Part shown: positions 10,974 to 23,678 of the stretch, one piece after another
Position numbering within the stretch: position 1 is the stretch's first letter
Layout: every line of letters starts with the position of its first letter
Assembly (NCBI RefSeq): GCF_019059575.1
Contig: NW_024881977.1
Location: forward strand, 434,001 to 498,000
Direction: 5' to 3'
Length of the DNA stretch: 64,000 nt
Source of the DNA: Amphibalanus amphitrite
Lineage: Eukaryota > Arthropoda > Thecostraca > Balanomorpha > Balanidae
Notes under the pieces: model-generated
Told to the model about the DNA's origin: nothing
Database searches by the model: none
Seen by the model: only the letters and a program-made list of their open reading frames with translations
Program-made: the position numbers and the translations under genes

Positions 10974-11655
10974 ACCAGTATAGCGCCTTTTGGGGCGACT
11001 AACGGAGCGAGCGAGAGGGTGAGCCTTGCACGTGCGAAATTTCGAGGGGGTACCTCCAACTGACTTGTGCACGGCACCCTACTAACCGGTCTCTAGCGAT
11101 GTGCCAAATTTGAGCACAATCGGCCCAGCCGTTCTCGAGATCTGGAAGCGGCACCCTGCACGTGCGCACGTGCAAAATGGGTCCCAACTGACTTGTGCAC
11201 GGCACCCTACTAACCGGTTGCTAACTGTGTACCAAATTTGAGCGCAATCGGTCGAGCCGTTCTCGAGATCTGAAAACGACCCCTGCACGTGCGCACGTGC
11301 AGCAGCACCCCAACTCTGGCACATGGACATGCAGTGCCTAGTGGGTGCCTACCTACATGCCAACTTTGAGCGCAATCGGCCAAGTAGTTACCGAGATATT
11401 GCAACAATTGCAAAACTGACACCTCTTCGTTTTGCACGTGGCACGTGCATAAGGGGTCACCCACATGCATCGGGAATAGTCCAATACTTGGTAGAAGGAA
11501 TGAAGCTACCCTACAAAAATTACCGCATGTAAATCGGTCAAGTGGTTGCTGAGATATAAGCCTCGCAAAAGCGTCCGCACGGCCGGCCGGCCGCTCATAC
11601 TCAGAAATTTCCGTTATTCTACGTAAGACTCCGCTCGCTTCGCTCGCTCCGTAAT
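10974..11655 (+). mobile_element. Family C repeat, copy 1 (E-box-rich, modular, about 680 bp)
   Basis: It begins ACCAGTATAGCGCC, then ACGGAGCGAGCGAG, and ends CTCGCTTCGCTCGCTCCGT, so the termini carry short inverted ACGGAGCGAGCGA repeats. The interior is four diverged modules, each with the phrase 'ccaaatttgagc.caatcgg.c.agccgttctcgagatct', punctuated by the perfect palindrome TGCACGTGCGCACGTGCA (two CACGTG E-boxes). No protein is encoded. Other copies are at 20106-20797 and, inverted, at 61575-62121. Confidence 0.85.
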
Positions 11656-14600
11656 TATCTGCATACTAAGCTGAGTAGAACATACTTGCCAATAACATGC
11701 AAGATGACCAAGATTGCCTATTGCCGATTTTTTTTTTCGAAATCATTTCGGCATGCGGCAACAACGTCATGCGACATTTAAACCTGACCATGGGTACCTG
11801 TGTGTGGGACCCGAACAGAACAAAGACTCCCAAAAGATAATAGCACTTCTATGCTAAGAACAAAAAAGTGGCTTGTGGGACGCTACAGGATGTCCACTGT
11901 CCCGAAATTGATTAATAATATCGGAACGGGTTATGTTTTACTTCCACGTAATACCGTCACCTACAGCATGGAATTCTGCCGGCACGTGTAACTCATAAGC
12001 ACAGCCGCCTGTTGACCGGTCGCGTGACCAAGCCTCGTGACCTGGCCCTGGGTCAAGTCTGTTAACGGAAACCGTTCCCTGAACAATCGCAACGCGCAGA
12101 CCCTGTATCAACCATGGTGCAAGAGCAAGCCCCATCGACGTGCCATCTATCACACTATGAACTGTGGTCTGACTCATTACCATCACCAGTTAGCCGCAAA
12201 CTGGCCAAGAACCCTCGAAGCCCGACCTCGCCGACTGTCACTGACAAACGCTGACGAGAAGAGAGAGAAAAACTGCCATAAGTAGAGTGCCAAAAGCGTG
12301 GCAAAGTCCGAGCAAAAACGGCACCAATAAACAACAAGACTTGAAGGACAACCGACTGTGTGTGAAGAGAAATACCGTCTCCAAGTTGGTCATGCAACAT
12401 TATTTGCGGCATTCAGGACTGAAAACGGGTGCTCAAGTCCTCGTTCAGGTTATATCAGCAGCCTAACCACCAAAACGCCCAGTCTTGGCTAGTAGCAGCT
12501 CAGAAGTGCCTGTCACCGAGCATAGGATGCAGCCGACCAAGGTGATGGTCTGGAGCACAAATTTCCAAAAAGAGTGAAGGAGAAGTAGATATTGGCTGAT
12601 CTCATTTTATCTGACATGGTGCCAAGGAATGACATCTATGAACCCAACCAGCAAAATGCAATGGTTGTTTTTGCAATGAAAATTACATAACTACAGAATG
12701 AAATGATCAGTAGCATAAGGCATTACCTATTGATCATTTCATACTACATATATTGTTTTATGCCTCAATGAAGGATAACCAATTGAAAAGTCATGGATAT
12801 AAGGCTCAGTAAGTCAAGGCATGTATCCTATAAGTTGGGTTAGGATTTACATGTTAAGGGTAATGATATGCTTGAAAGGTACCATAATTTCAAGATGCAT
12901 TCACCTTAAAGACAGTGAAGGTAGGTAGGGTAAATAGTAAATACCAAATAACAGTAGGAGTTCATTCAAAATGGAATATGGCGAAGGATGATATTTAGTG
13001 TTGGAAATTGGAATGCTCACTTTCAAATCAGTTGCCACAACTGAGTTGTGGGTGCATAAAACTAGTCTGAACCTGTCTGGATAATAGAAGCTGTTCAGAT
13101 TTTACCCCTTCCAGAAATAACACGGTGCAACACCATATCTAAGAATGTTTAGAAGACACATTTTTATCATATATTTCATATCCCATATAAGTATTATTTT
13201 GCTTAGGCATAAAAGATGCTTACCCTCCTGGAGTGTCATCTCAGGGGCAAAATTTAGGTGCAAGATTAGTAATTAACTAGGTTAGGGAGTGTAATGTTAA
13301 ATGTGGATATAAAGTAGGTGGTAGCTTGGGTTAGATCGGATTTGGTAATAGTTCTAGGAAAAATAAATTTCATAGTTTCAAGTGCATCTGGCTCACCATG
13401 TGAAGCCAGATGCACTTGTCAATGTAATAGCTGCAGTGCAGATGGATAGGTGCATTGGTCAAAGACTACTTATTCCAACGCTTAACCTAATTGGATGCAT
13501 TATTTAAAGGACCTACCTATTTAAGCTTTAAGGTTCTGAATTCATCAAGCTTCTGACCATCATCATATGTCCTGGGCTGGGATGTTGAAATATGGGCAAG
13601 TCTAAAGGCTGAAGCAGACTCTTTCAGCACTCAGGAAATGGCATGCAAGAGCCTACCTATTCAAATACATTAGGTAATTCACGCTCTCAACAAGCATACA
13701 CAGATCCTGCATGCAAATGATGCCAGTATAATTTTAACGTATTTGCTTACGCTCTTGAATGCAATTTCCTGGCTGTGGAAAGTCTGTTTTAGCTTTAAGA
13801 TTGCCAACCAGTGGATGCAAGTATCACGAGAGATATGACAGAAATGGTTCATATCATTACAATGAGCCTAACCAAACTCAAAGGCTAATAAGTTAAGCTG
13901 GAACACTTACTTTGAATTACCTCTATGCAGTCTGATCGGTTCTAATCACACCTGAGCACTGAGGCACCCAACAATTCAAGACACTTCAATATATTTCCCT
14001 CGTGCTCGCAACAAGTCTTTGTCAGCAAGTCTTTGAGGTAGGTCTTCGAAAAACTGAGCAAAACATAATGGATGTAGGACTTTAAACAATATAGGCATCC
14101 TAAAACTCACCTTTCAATCGATATTGGTCTTGGACAGGAGGCTGGCACTTAGCACAAAGCTAAATTCCTGGCTCAGGCTGTGGCTCCTGCTGTGTTAGCT
14201 GTTTTGAAGGCGCGCTTCAGCTCCTTATTCAGGATTACCTGCTTCGATTTTGAGTTACTTCGAAGGAACAGAGGCGTCACTTTACCTCTAAATAAACATC
14301 ACTGACATTTTAAAACTAAAACAAACAAAAACACTCAACACACGAAACTGACAAAACAAACACTAATGTTTCGACTGCATGTGATGTCGGTTATTTCGCG
14401 CCATAAATGTTCGCATGCGTATCAAATGTCACCATAGCAGAAAAAACGGTTTGCTACCAAATCTACCAAAATATGAGTACAACATACCTTCATTGTCAGA
14501 GGAATATATGGATAACTAATCTTGAGATAATGGGCTGGTTTGGCGGCTCCGACAATTAATCTCCAGCCTTCGTTGTGGCAGTTCGGAATTGCAAAATCAG

Positions 14601-15060
14601 CATTGTTGATAGTTTTTCTGAACTATCTGTCCCGCGCTGTACCGGTGGCCATTGATTTAGGATCCAACCTGCTCTTCCGCATCCCCATAGACCCGGGAAC
14701 AGGGGGGGCAGCGAGGCGCTTGCCCCCCCCCCCCCAACTTGGGAGCCGAGGGGGCGGCGCCCCCTCAACATTGAGGCAGCGAGAAAGGCTCTATCCTCCC
14801 TTTTCCGGACTTATTTCCTTCTTGTTTCCTTTATGCACCTAAGCATCGACACACGGCATTTTCCTAGCCATCTGAATGGTTTCTGCTGATACAGTATCGA
14901 TTTGACGACATCTGCTATTGTCATCCCGCTTTGGTTTGGGCCTGACCTTGGCCATTAGTTTGGCAGGCCAGATTTTATACTGGACCATTTTGAGTCAACT
15001 TTGAGAAATGCGTAACGTACAACGGTGGTAAAATCGTTGCTATAGGTATTATTACACAGT
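11656..15060. other. Long unannotated stretch, mostly AT-rich
   Basis: No gene is recognised. At 13380-13417 a perfect 14-bp stem (aagtgcatctggct) has a 10-base loop. At 14394-14401 there is a TTTCGCGC E2F-like site on the plus strand. A minus-strand open segment at about 14290-14170 has poor splice context and is not called. Poly-G and poly-C runs near 14700-14740 resemble the G/C-rich ends of transposons found elsewhere in the window. Confidence 0.45.
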
Positions 15061-15079
15061 TTACCCGCTCCGGGCGCGA

Positions 15080-15970
15080 GGGAGGGGTGTGGGGCAATGA
15101 GTGCACTGACGTGGCGCCCTCGGAAGGCCGGTATGGGATTAAATCTCAGCTGTGGTGCCTTCGGTTATCGTTAGCACCCTCATAATTACCGGCGTAGGGC
15201 CCTCAGAGCCGCCGGTAAGGGGCCTTTAGAGGCAATGGTGTGGGGCCGTCATGCAGGTGCCGGTGTGGGCGCTCAGAGGTGCTAGTGTGATTCTCTCAGA
15301 GGCGCTGGTGAGGGTCCTTACAGGCGTTGCTGTGGGCCCTCAAAACGCTGGTGTGGAGCCGTTACAGACGGGTGTGGGGCCTTTAGAGCTGCTGATACGA
15401 ACCCTCTACAAGCCGGCAGGGGTCTCAGTGACCGGCAAGGGACCCTTATGAGGCCGGCAGAAGAAGTCTTGTGGGGTCCTTAGAGACCGGTATGGTACTG
15501 TCAGACGCCGGTGGGGCCCTCAGAGTCACGGGTGTGGGGCTCTCAAAAGTCACCAGTGGGTGGCCTTTAGATGCGCAGGTGTTGGTTGGGTCCTCAGAGC
15601 CGCCGATATAGGGCTTTAATAGGCACTGGTGTAGGCACTCAGAGTTGAGGTGTGAAACCCTCAGAGACACCGGTGTGGGCCCTTACAGGTGCCAATGAGG
15701 GCCCGACAGTTGCCGTTATGGGCCCTCAGAAAAATCAGTGTGGGAACAGGCGGGAAATGCCCCTAGAACTGGTCATCATAGGCCGGTAAGAACTCTCAGA
15801 GACCAGTAACGGGCCTTTGGATACCACCGAGGAGCCCTTAAAAGCCGCAAGAGGCCCTCAGAAACCGGCGTGGGGCCCTTATGGAGATCTTATAGACTAT
15901 TTAGGGCCCATGAGGTGCTCTAACGAGCCCCATGGGCCCTTATGAGTCGAAATATGGTCATCGTTAACCC
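15080..15970. repeat. Degenerate ~20-bp minisatellite (ggtgtgggccctcagaggc type)
   Basis: About 40 diverged units of roughly 20 bp match the consensus 'ggtgtgggccctcagagrcc'. This is the reverse complement of the array at 24640-25605, so the two are inverted copies of one minisatellite family. Open frames across it are by-products of the repeat. About 90 bp downstream, the sequence CTACGCCACTG ending near 16075 looks like a hAT-type terminus. Confidence 0.8.
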
Positions 15971-16079
15971 TCAGCGGTCAAATGGCGCCGCAGGGCCCCT
16001 CGGACCCGAGGGTCCCTCTGAACCCGATGAGGGGGGGGGGGGGTACGTGTCCCATTAGACCCTTAGCTACGCCACTGTT

Positions 16080-17300
16080 TCATATCCATCATGTCGGGTA
16101 TTTTAGGCTCGCCCCCCCCCCCCACTTGAAAATCGTTCCCGAGCCCCTGCGCATCCCAGACCAAGTTCGCCAGTAACTGTCGCCTCAGTCGTCCCAACCC
16201 ATCGGGCATCGGGTCTGGTTCATGTTTCTCATCCTAGCCTGCCTGCCATTTGTCTCATTCAGTTGGTCTCCCGTCCCAGCTTGCCAGCCCATCGTCCCAA
16301 CTGGACAGGAGCCACGGCTTACCATTGGTAGCTCAATGGAGAGCGAATAAAACTGGCAGAAACACGTGGGTTTAGTTGGTCATCCGCCTTCTCGGTGGGC
16401 TTAGTATATACCTACTTGCCCATGAGTGTTGGGTGGAGTAGATAGTAGGTACCTACATGGATAATTCTATGAAAATATAATTAGCTATTCCGTTCCACAA
16501 CAAAAGCTGAAAATTATAGTTGCTATATCGTATACTTTAGCCACTGCCTAGTGCCTAGCATTGTACAGATGATATGCGCTGATAGGTATAGGTAGGTACA
16601 TGTAATTGGTCGAATTGCTATTTTTGCCTGATACCTAGATCGCTCGGAGAAAAAGTCGCATGTCAAAGTAATGTCAAAGTAGGACTGGGAAGTCAAAGTC
16701 AGAGCCGTTTTCGGAGTCGGTCGGAGTCGACAGTTCTGCATGAAGTCTCAAATCGCACCTTAAGTCGTCAAAATTTTACCGACTCTGATTTCGGAGTTGG
16801 AGTCCACATTGCATGAATTTAATTTGTTTCATAACCCTGTTTGCTTTAAAATATTGAGTTTTTTACCTTTCCATAACATTTTGCATAATTATTAATGTAA
16901 AATATCTTATTGTTGTTAACAGTAAAAGGGTTTGGAACGCACATAGCTCATGGCACAGAGGAATGCTTCAGGTGAGATGATACCAGACTTGAACTTACCT
17001 AACTCATGATATGCGCTCGTGATATAAATATCCGGAGCCGGAGCTGAAGTCGCATTGAAGTCGGGGTTGATTCATGATTGTTGAGGCCAAGTCAGAGTTG
17101 GAGTCTGAGTCTTTAAAAAATATTCGGCCTAACAGCATTGGGTCAAAGGTAATTTGGGTCAGGGCCATATAATTTGGAAGGAAGCTATAATAAAGCTAAT
17201 TGCTTGAAAGTATTGAAAGTTTCGTTGCGATTCGTCGCCTTTTACGCAAGTTAATCGTGAAAAACAGAGGACTAGTCCGTTTGACCCCCTACACATAGTG
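16080..17300. other. Intergenic sequence with imperfect (ggagtc) runs
   Basis: No gene seen. Between about 16690 and 17120 the words 'gagtcgga' and 'gaagtcg' recur irregularly, suggesting a decayed simple repeat. Confidence 0.45.
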
Positions 17301-17306
17301 CACGGC

Positions 17307-19161
17307 TTAACCCTCGCCGGCACAGGGAAAGATTTTTTTTTCAGATTACTCGCGTAAAAAGCGGCTGATCACGACGAAGCTTTCAGTACCCTCGCGTTGA
17401 TTAATTTTACACCTACCCTGAAAATTCCATGACCCGGACCCAAATGACCTTTGACCTGTGATCTATTTTCCGAGACCATGTTTGGCTGGAATCGCAATTC
17501 GGCGTGTGTCGGCTCGCATTAGCCGCGCGTTCGCAGTCTTTTCGTGGTTTCAAGCGTTCAAACATGGATGTCAAGGTCACCCGAAGGTCAGGTAAGGTCA
17601 CTGACCTTTACTGACCCCGATTCATTTTTTCGAGTTTTACATGTTTCTAGGCTAGTTTTTTTTTAGCTAAATTCGAATTAAGCAACCATTTGAACATTTA
17701 CGAAGTAGATTTAGTGCCTTCGCAACATGTTACGAACTGTCAGAGGCGGTTGACACCTACTATGAATACCCGGCAGGACCCCTACTGGTTGACCTGACCT
17801 GACCTGACCCGACCTGGCCTGAATGCGCGAAGACATCATCTGTAATCAAAACTAACATGATAATATTCGTGATCAGCACCCCGGAAAACCTCATGGCAGT
17901 CACACTTTATACGACATTCTAACAGGTCCCGATTTTCCCGACGTTTGGGTCTTTGACCTGACCTGGAATGTCAACCAATGAACTAGGACCTTAACCCTAT
18001 TCCTGGCGGGGGGGCCTTTAAGGCCCCCCTTCAGGTTTTTCTTGTGCCATTGCCAAACACCGCAAGACTGAAAGCTCATACTCGGTGACTTTTTCTAAAC
18101 ATTCATTGCGCACATTTTGACAAAAAAAAAAGTTGCCGGGTCAGGTCAGGTCAGGTCACCAGAGGCGGTTTGGTGACCCCACCTCAGAAAAGTTTGCAAT
18201 CACGCCAGAGCTAGAGTTTTTGACCGATCAATTTCTTCTCTTCAGGTTTTAGTTAAGGTACCAGTATGTGCAATTTGTATATCTCAGAACTTTCATATCT
18301 GTGACCTGAGGTCAGACCAGACTCGTGACCTTTAGGTACATTGCAAGCCTATGGGAAAATATTGAAACGCCTCCTGCTTCGTGTAAACGAGTCAAAACCA
18401 CCCAATTCTCTCAGTATTATGGAAGATTATCTCATCGGTGATGATCTTGATGCCGCTAATTGACAGGGGCACCGGCAAAGGTCATCTGAGGTCATGTGAC
18501 GTCATAAAGCGTTTTTCTGTCAATAAATCACGACACGATGGTGCTAAAGACTTGTAAGTGGTACCAAACTGCTCGCCTGGTCAAGGCGCGTCGTTTGGTA
18601 TGCAGCATGACCATACCCCACAACCTCATTGATGAATGACCTGACCTTGACCTCAGGTCAAATTTCAAATTGACCTGTGAAGGTCATCACATACTTATTT
18701 CGCATCGCCTCGGCGAGAGCAACAAAAAATGTATGGTTTTATGTCTCTATGTTTCTTAGTTTAAAAGTTATATAGGTAACTAATTCCAAAACATTTTATC
18801 GTTGATGACCTCTGGTGACCTCAATATTGACCTGACCTGAAAATGTTTTATGTAAAAGTTGTAGATCTATAAACGACCTATCAAACGCCGTTTGCCGTTT
18901 GTCGCTGCGATGTGTAGTTTTTGAGATCTGAAGGGGGGCCGAATCGCCCCACCCGCCAGTTTCTTGTCCCGGCGAAGCCCGCCAGGAATAGGGTTAAAAT
19001 TGGGAATCAGCGGCTTCCTCTAGTCACGGGCAACACGCTCGTTTTTCGGCAAAGCTTTAGCTCGATCAGGGGCCAAACAGCAAGAGGGGGGTCCAACGGA
19101 CCCCCTCCCCACATACTTTTACGTTCGCGGCTGGGAAAACACCAATACGGGCGAGGGTTAC
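17307..19161 (+). mobile_element. TTAA family I element, interrupted by a second TTAA element
   Basis: TTAA (17307-17310) and CCCTCGCC open the element. GGGCGAGGG and TTAC (19158-19161, a one-base decay of TTAA) close it. Removing the insertion at 17995-18997 leaves about 844 bp, the same size as the complete family member at 60334-61184. The order of blocks matches the other copies: 'gatcacgacgaagctttcag', 'ttttacacctaccctgaaaatt', dense TGACCT runs, 'gggcaacacgctcg', then a terminal G/C hairpin (19086-19105). It is non-coding. Confidence 0.85.
17991..18997 (+). mobile_element. TTAA element nested in family I, with perfect 16-bp terminal repeats
   Basis: The ends CCCTATTCCTGGCGGG and CCCGCCAGGAATAGGG are perfect inverted repeats flanked by TTAA (17991-17994 and 18994-18997). 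The host copy reads 'gaccTTAA[insert]TTAAaattggg', whereas the uninterrupted copies at 57146 and 59932 read 'gaccTTAAaattggg', so a single TTAA was duplicated. The interior follows the block order of the 1.2-kb family at 28955: 'tatctcagaa.ttt.atatc', then 'gaccta..ggtca', then 'gggaaaatattgaaa'. It has no transposase frame. Confidence 0.92.
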
Positions 19162-19690
19162 TTTTGTTGGCTTTACAAAGTCTGAAATTTATCAACAGGT
19201 AAACGGACAACTTCTGACTACAATAGTACGGCACATCAAAAGTGGCCTGAAGGAATCCTTATAGAACAGACATAAAGTTCAATAACCTGCTTCATCTTTG
19301 ACACGCAAATACAGCATCGGGACCGCTGAACTCCTAGCAACTCTCGATAAATACGAAACATCCACTTCTGGGAAGTTGACACCACCCACGCCAAACTCAT
19401 TGATTGGTGAGGAATGGCATGACAAAATAAGTAGATTCGCATGGGAATAATCCCACGGTTTCAGCCTAGCGGCTGATATTTCTGGAGTCATGATACATTT
19501 CTGGCCTGCGGTCCATGGCCAAAGCAAATTATTTCGTTCTGGTGGCAACTATCGACCTTTTCACACCTGACTGGACTCGCACGCACATCGACGCTCCGCT
19601 CATGTATCGAAGTATCGAAGGACAGCTGCGGTTGGCGTTGGTCACGGGCTATACTGGACGCAGCGTGTCGCATTAGGAAGTAATGTATTA
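19162..19690. other. Unrecognised sequence
   Basis: Several short open frames occur on the minus strand, but none has a recognisable domain or a supporting splice context. Confidence 0.4.
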
Positions 19691-19763
19691 TGACGTCACA
19701 GGTGCGACCGCCAACCCCATATGTGACGTCACATAGTGGGCAACAGCCTTCAGTATGACGTCA
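19691..19763. promoter_or_regulatory. Three CRE/ATF sites (TGACGTCA) at three-helical-turn spacing
   Basis: Perfect TGACGTCA palindromes start at 19691, 19724 and 19756, that is 33 and 32 bp apart. The middle one is embedded in TATGTGACGTCACATA. Similarity between the spacers is weak, so this could be a decayed 33-bp tandem repeat or a spaced bZIP binding array. No gene is recognised next to it. Confidence 0.6.
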
Positions 19764-20105
19764 CAGTCATGGGCACCAGTCCCGAAAGCCGTTGGCCTAC
19801 ATGGGTATATGAGCAATGAGCATTCGGAGCGGAAGTCAAGTGCTTGTAGGGGTTGGAATTTTGATGCAAACAACAACTTCAATGGCTTGAAGGGGCTTAA
19901 TGTTGCACTTCAACTGTTTTTTTTTTTTTTACAAATAACTGTTTCATGCCCCCTTTTAGAAAGGAAAGTAATATAATAACTAGATGATAGGTGTGCCTAC
20001 CTACATGCATGTTAACGACGGAGAGTAAAGTAAATCCTTGATTTTTGAACCTTTAAATAAACATGAGCGTATTCCGAAACACCGAATTGCCAAAAAAAAG
20101 TGGCT

Positions 20106-20797
20106 ACCAGTATAACGCCTTATGGGGCGACTAACGGAGCGAGCGAGAGGGTGGGCCTTGCACGTGCGAAATTTCGAGAGGGTACCTCCAACTGACTTGT
20201 GCACGGCACCCTACTAACCGGTCTCTAGCGATGTGCCAAATTTGAGCACAATCGGCCCAGCCGTTCTCGAGATCTGGAAGCGGCACCCTGCACGTGCGCA
20301 CGTGCAAAATGGGTCCCAACTGACTTGTGCACGGCACCCTACTAACTGGTCCCTAACCGTGTACCAAATTTGAGCGCCATCGGTCCAGCCGTTCTCGAGA
20401 TCTGGAAACGACCCCTGCACGTGCGCACGTGCAGCAGCACCCCAACCTTAACACATGCAGATGAATTATCTGATGGAGACCTAACTGTGTACCGGGTTTC
20501 AATTCAATCGGCCCAGCCGTTGTGCCGTTATTGAGGTTGCAATTTTGGGGGTTCTTAAAAAATGTCCAGCTTTACCACGCGCCACGTGCGGTGGTTGGCA
20601 AGAACGCATGGTGGCCATCACACCACAGAACTTTTACGTCCAAGTGACATTCAGTAAAGAAGACCGCTTGTCAATCGGATGTCCCGTTCCTAAGATATTA
20701 GCTTTTGAAGAGCGTCCCCACGGCCGGCCGGCCGCTCATACTCAGGATTTTCCCTTAATTCAGTATGAGACTCCGCTCGCTTCGCTCGCTCCGTAAT
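20106..20797 (+). mobile_element. Family C repeat, copy 2
   Basis: Nearly identical to copy 1 at 10974-11655 through the first half, including both TGCACGTGCGCACGTGCA palindromes. It differs in the third and fourth modules (around 20460-20680), where unrelated wording replaces the copy 1 text. It ends in the same CTCGCTTCGCTCGCTCCGTAAT terminus. Confidence 0.88.
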
Positions 20798-20847
20798 AAA
20801 GCATTTACATGCAGTATGCACCTATTATTCACGTTAACATTGCAGCA

Positions 20848-21791
20848 TAGGGCAAGGTGGGGTAAGACGGGCACCTTCACTTTGGAGCCATTTTTCGGCC
20901 GGTTAGAAACACCATAGAAACGGGAAACTGAGTGAAAACCTTTTTAGACATTTTACTTCCATTTGCCAGAAGATGAGACTTAAAGCTAATTCAACAAAAA
21001 AAAAAACTACAGCTATTCTTGCAAGACCTTGCAAATACCCGTCTTACCCCACCGCAAGGGGTAAGACGGTCACACGGGTAGGACAAGACGGCCAGCTTCT
21101 TTCACCGACCAGCGCAGCTCGCAACAAATGCCCGAGATTAGCCGCATTGATACAGTCGCTCGTTGGTCTCAAGTGCTTCGGGGGGAAAGGCAGTATACGA
21201 GATTCGTGCAGAAGGCGTATGCTCGTATATAGACCCTAGTTCAGAAACCTTGTAGAGCCGTTTCTCACATTCATTTCGAGAATAAACTGTGCCGAAGGAA
21301 TATTGCTAACATGTCTGTGAGTATCGAAATCGAAAATATTCTAAACATAAATGCTTCTTTTTTTTCCTACAGCAACAAAAATATTTTCTCCATTACAGAC
21401 CCATTGGATCCATAGTTGCCCGTCTTGCCCCAAACTCAATGTCAAAAGTTCAGCACGATTTTCTCTGTGGACAACTTGATGCAGGCAAAGCAAATCCGCG
21501 GTAAATGAACACTGGTGGCATACCACAAGTGATTGCGAGTTATTAACTCTATAGTTCTGCACACAAAAGCTTGCACAATACACTATGGATGTTTTCAATG
21601 AAATGAGGCTTAAAAAATCAAATTAAAAGATTATTGACTGAACACAAATTCACCAGACTTCAATGGTGGTGCGTAGTGGAAAAGGCAATTCTGGTCCTAA
21701 TTTTTCTCGCTCGTAGCGCTATTGGTTTGGTCTGCAGAAGGGGTGCCCGTCTTATGTATATACCCTGACCGTCTTACCCCACTTTCCCCTA
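20848..21791. mobile_element. TA-flanked non-autonomous element (GGGGTAAGACGGGC type)
   Basis: TA (20848-20849) is followed by GGGCAAGGTGGGGTAAGACG. The far end is an imperfect complement of this (GGGGAAAGTGGGGTAAGACG read inward) followed by TA (21790-21791). The body is 940 bp without a transposase frame. The terminal word recurs inside at about 21040-21100 and 21418-21432. A TA duplication fits the IS630/Tc1/mariner group. It shares size and end layout with 47781-48756 and 61279-62773. Confidence 0.8.
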
Positions 21792-22782
21792 CTTGTACCT
21801 AGCATTTGGACCAAAAAATACACATACGCTTTATATTTCTGTTTTTTTTTCCATATTCTGGGCTTCGATAGCTGTCCAGTGGTCGAATTACAAACATATG
21901 ATTATTGAGCACATTGATGAGACGTACTACATTGTTTGAAAGGTTGTGCTGTAGATTTACCGCCGTGCTTTTTCGTGCATTGCCTTGCCAACAGCATGAA
22001 GTTGTTTCCGCATACGTCAGCTCAGCATGCACGCTTCCTGGGATGTTCTGAATGGTTTGGACAGTTGCAGTAGGATGCAGTGATGTTATGTACCGTCCTG
22101 TTTTGTTCTTGAAGTTGCATATTTATCCATCCCAGTGCCCTGTTCTTCCGTGAGGTGCATTCAAACCCGCATTGAAGCGTGAATGTGATCTTCGAGACGC
22201 AATTTGGGTTTTAAAGGATCCCCTTGAGGCCCAAAATTAAGACTTGGATGGATCAAATTTCGGGCTATAGGGCAGGGGAGGGCCCAAAAGCAGCTAATGA
22301 CACCCATCTAAGCCATGTAGAAGTTAGAACCCTCACGAGAGGTACAACCGAGCGGCGAGCTGCTAACATTGACAATTTTGTGGTCTACCCTTTGCACATC
22401 AAGAACGGTTCCAAAATGCAGTCATCTCGAAGAACTGTTGTAGAATCCAAAGAAACCGACATAGGATTCCCAAATTTGTATACGATGTTGCCAACATTGC
22501 GAAGTAACTACCATGTAATTGATTTTGACAACAATTAAGAAAATGACAGCTATCGAAAGTTGGGGCCCGTCTTTTTGGGGTCACTCTGTATTACTTGCTC
22601 CTTTGGCTAACTGACAGAAATTGCCGCCAAAGTATCGTGTTATGCAGCTCCGTGTTGTTGTGGTTGGTGGAAGAAGGGGATGGAGGGGGACCTTCATTCC
22701 CCCTATTAACCTTCCCCTGGCATAGAAATTGCAGTGAATTACACCTAAGCCGCTGGATAGCTCATCGAAGGAACGACGCATG
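21792..22782. other. Unrecognised sequence, possibly old transposon remains
   Basis: No recognisable protein. The stretch ending 'tttttggggtcactctgta' near 22572-22590 resembles a DNA-transposon terminus, but its partner end was not found. Confidence 0.35.
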
Positions 22783-22816
22783 CACAGACTTCTCTCTATA
22801 TATAGAGAAGTCTGTG
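22783..22816. repeat. 34-bp palindrome around TATATA
   Basis: CACAGACTTCTC and its complement GAGAAGTCTGTG flank the 10-base centre tctatatata. Confidence 0.8.
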
Positions 22817-23149
22817 ACGCCTGCTATGTGAGCGGCGATTCCCGTTGCCGCCCACGCCACAGCCGAACGGCGAACGCAATTCCCATGTGCTGCAAATTTC
22901 CCATCGGCCCCTTCCGTGAACGCACATGTCAGAGGAGTACTTAGCGCTATTGATCATACCACTGAGGGTGTTGCAAATTGCAATCGTTCCCCCTCCCCGA
23001 ATGGAATTTCCACTCTCCCAAGTATATGAGGAGCGGGGAGCGACGGGCCGGGATGACCGGGTAGCCGCCACGCCACGCCGCGGCCGCCGGATGCGGTATA
23101 TCGCCCCGGCCCGCGGCCGCTGCACCGTCATATGCAGCCCGGGTGGTTT

Positions 23150-23275
23150 TGGTGACCGCTGTGAAGGCTGATCTGTCGACTTTCGTGACCGCTGTGAAAT
23201 ATGAAGACTGCTCGGCTGACTGTCGAGAACGCTGTGAAGTATGAAGACTGCTCTGGTGACTTTCGTCTCCGCTGT
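23150..23275. repeat. Short tandem repeat, about three units of ~40-47 bp
   Basis: The phrase 'gaccgctgtgaa.tatgaagactgctc.g.tgact.tc' recurs starting near 23153, 23187 and 23230, then fades at 'gtctccgctg' (about 23265). Confidence 0.65.
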
Positions 23276-23525
23276 TTCCTTCTCCGGCAGTGACGATGGC
23301 GGCTCAAGTTCATTTTATTTTTATTATCGCGATGTTTTTGCGATAGTTGAATAATCCAACGTTTACTGTGCTGTGCTATTTGGTAAATGCACTAAAATGG
23401 AATGGGGATGTCCGGTGAATCGGGTTTGCTTAGCCTTTAGAACAGAACAGGTTAAATGTTGACTTGTTTAGTGATGTTTGATATATTGAATGGTCGCTTT
23501 TGCCGTGATCAAATAATTAAATTTG

Positions 23526-23678
23526 GTGATGAAATTGACCAATAACATGGCAGTGAGATGCATTGCCTATCGTTTCGCTGAGAACCTGATGATGTCGTAA
23601 GACGAAAGCTTGTTCTATATTTTCGGCCTCATTTTATTATATAAAAATACACTGCCATGTTATTGGTCAATTCATCAC
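23526..23678. mobile_element. Small hairpin element (MITE-like), 153 bp
   Basis: A left arm of about 30 bp (23526-23555) and a right arm (23650-23678) are complementary with one single-base gap. The loop contains 'cctgatgatgtcgtaagacgaaagc', a word pattern common in arthropod repeat loops. It has no coding capacity. Confidence 0.7.

Noticed and set aside
14113..14285. Possible minus-strand exon with SKQVILNKELKRAFKTAN and nearby E2F-like site
   Set aside because: The open frame stops inside the presumed exon and the splice sites are ambiguous; not enough for a gene call.
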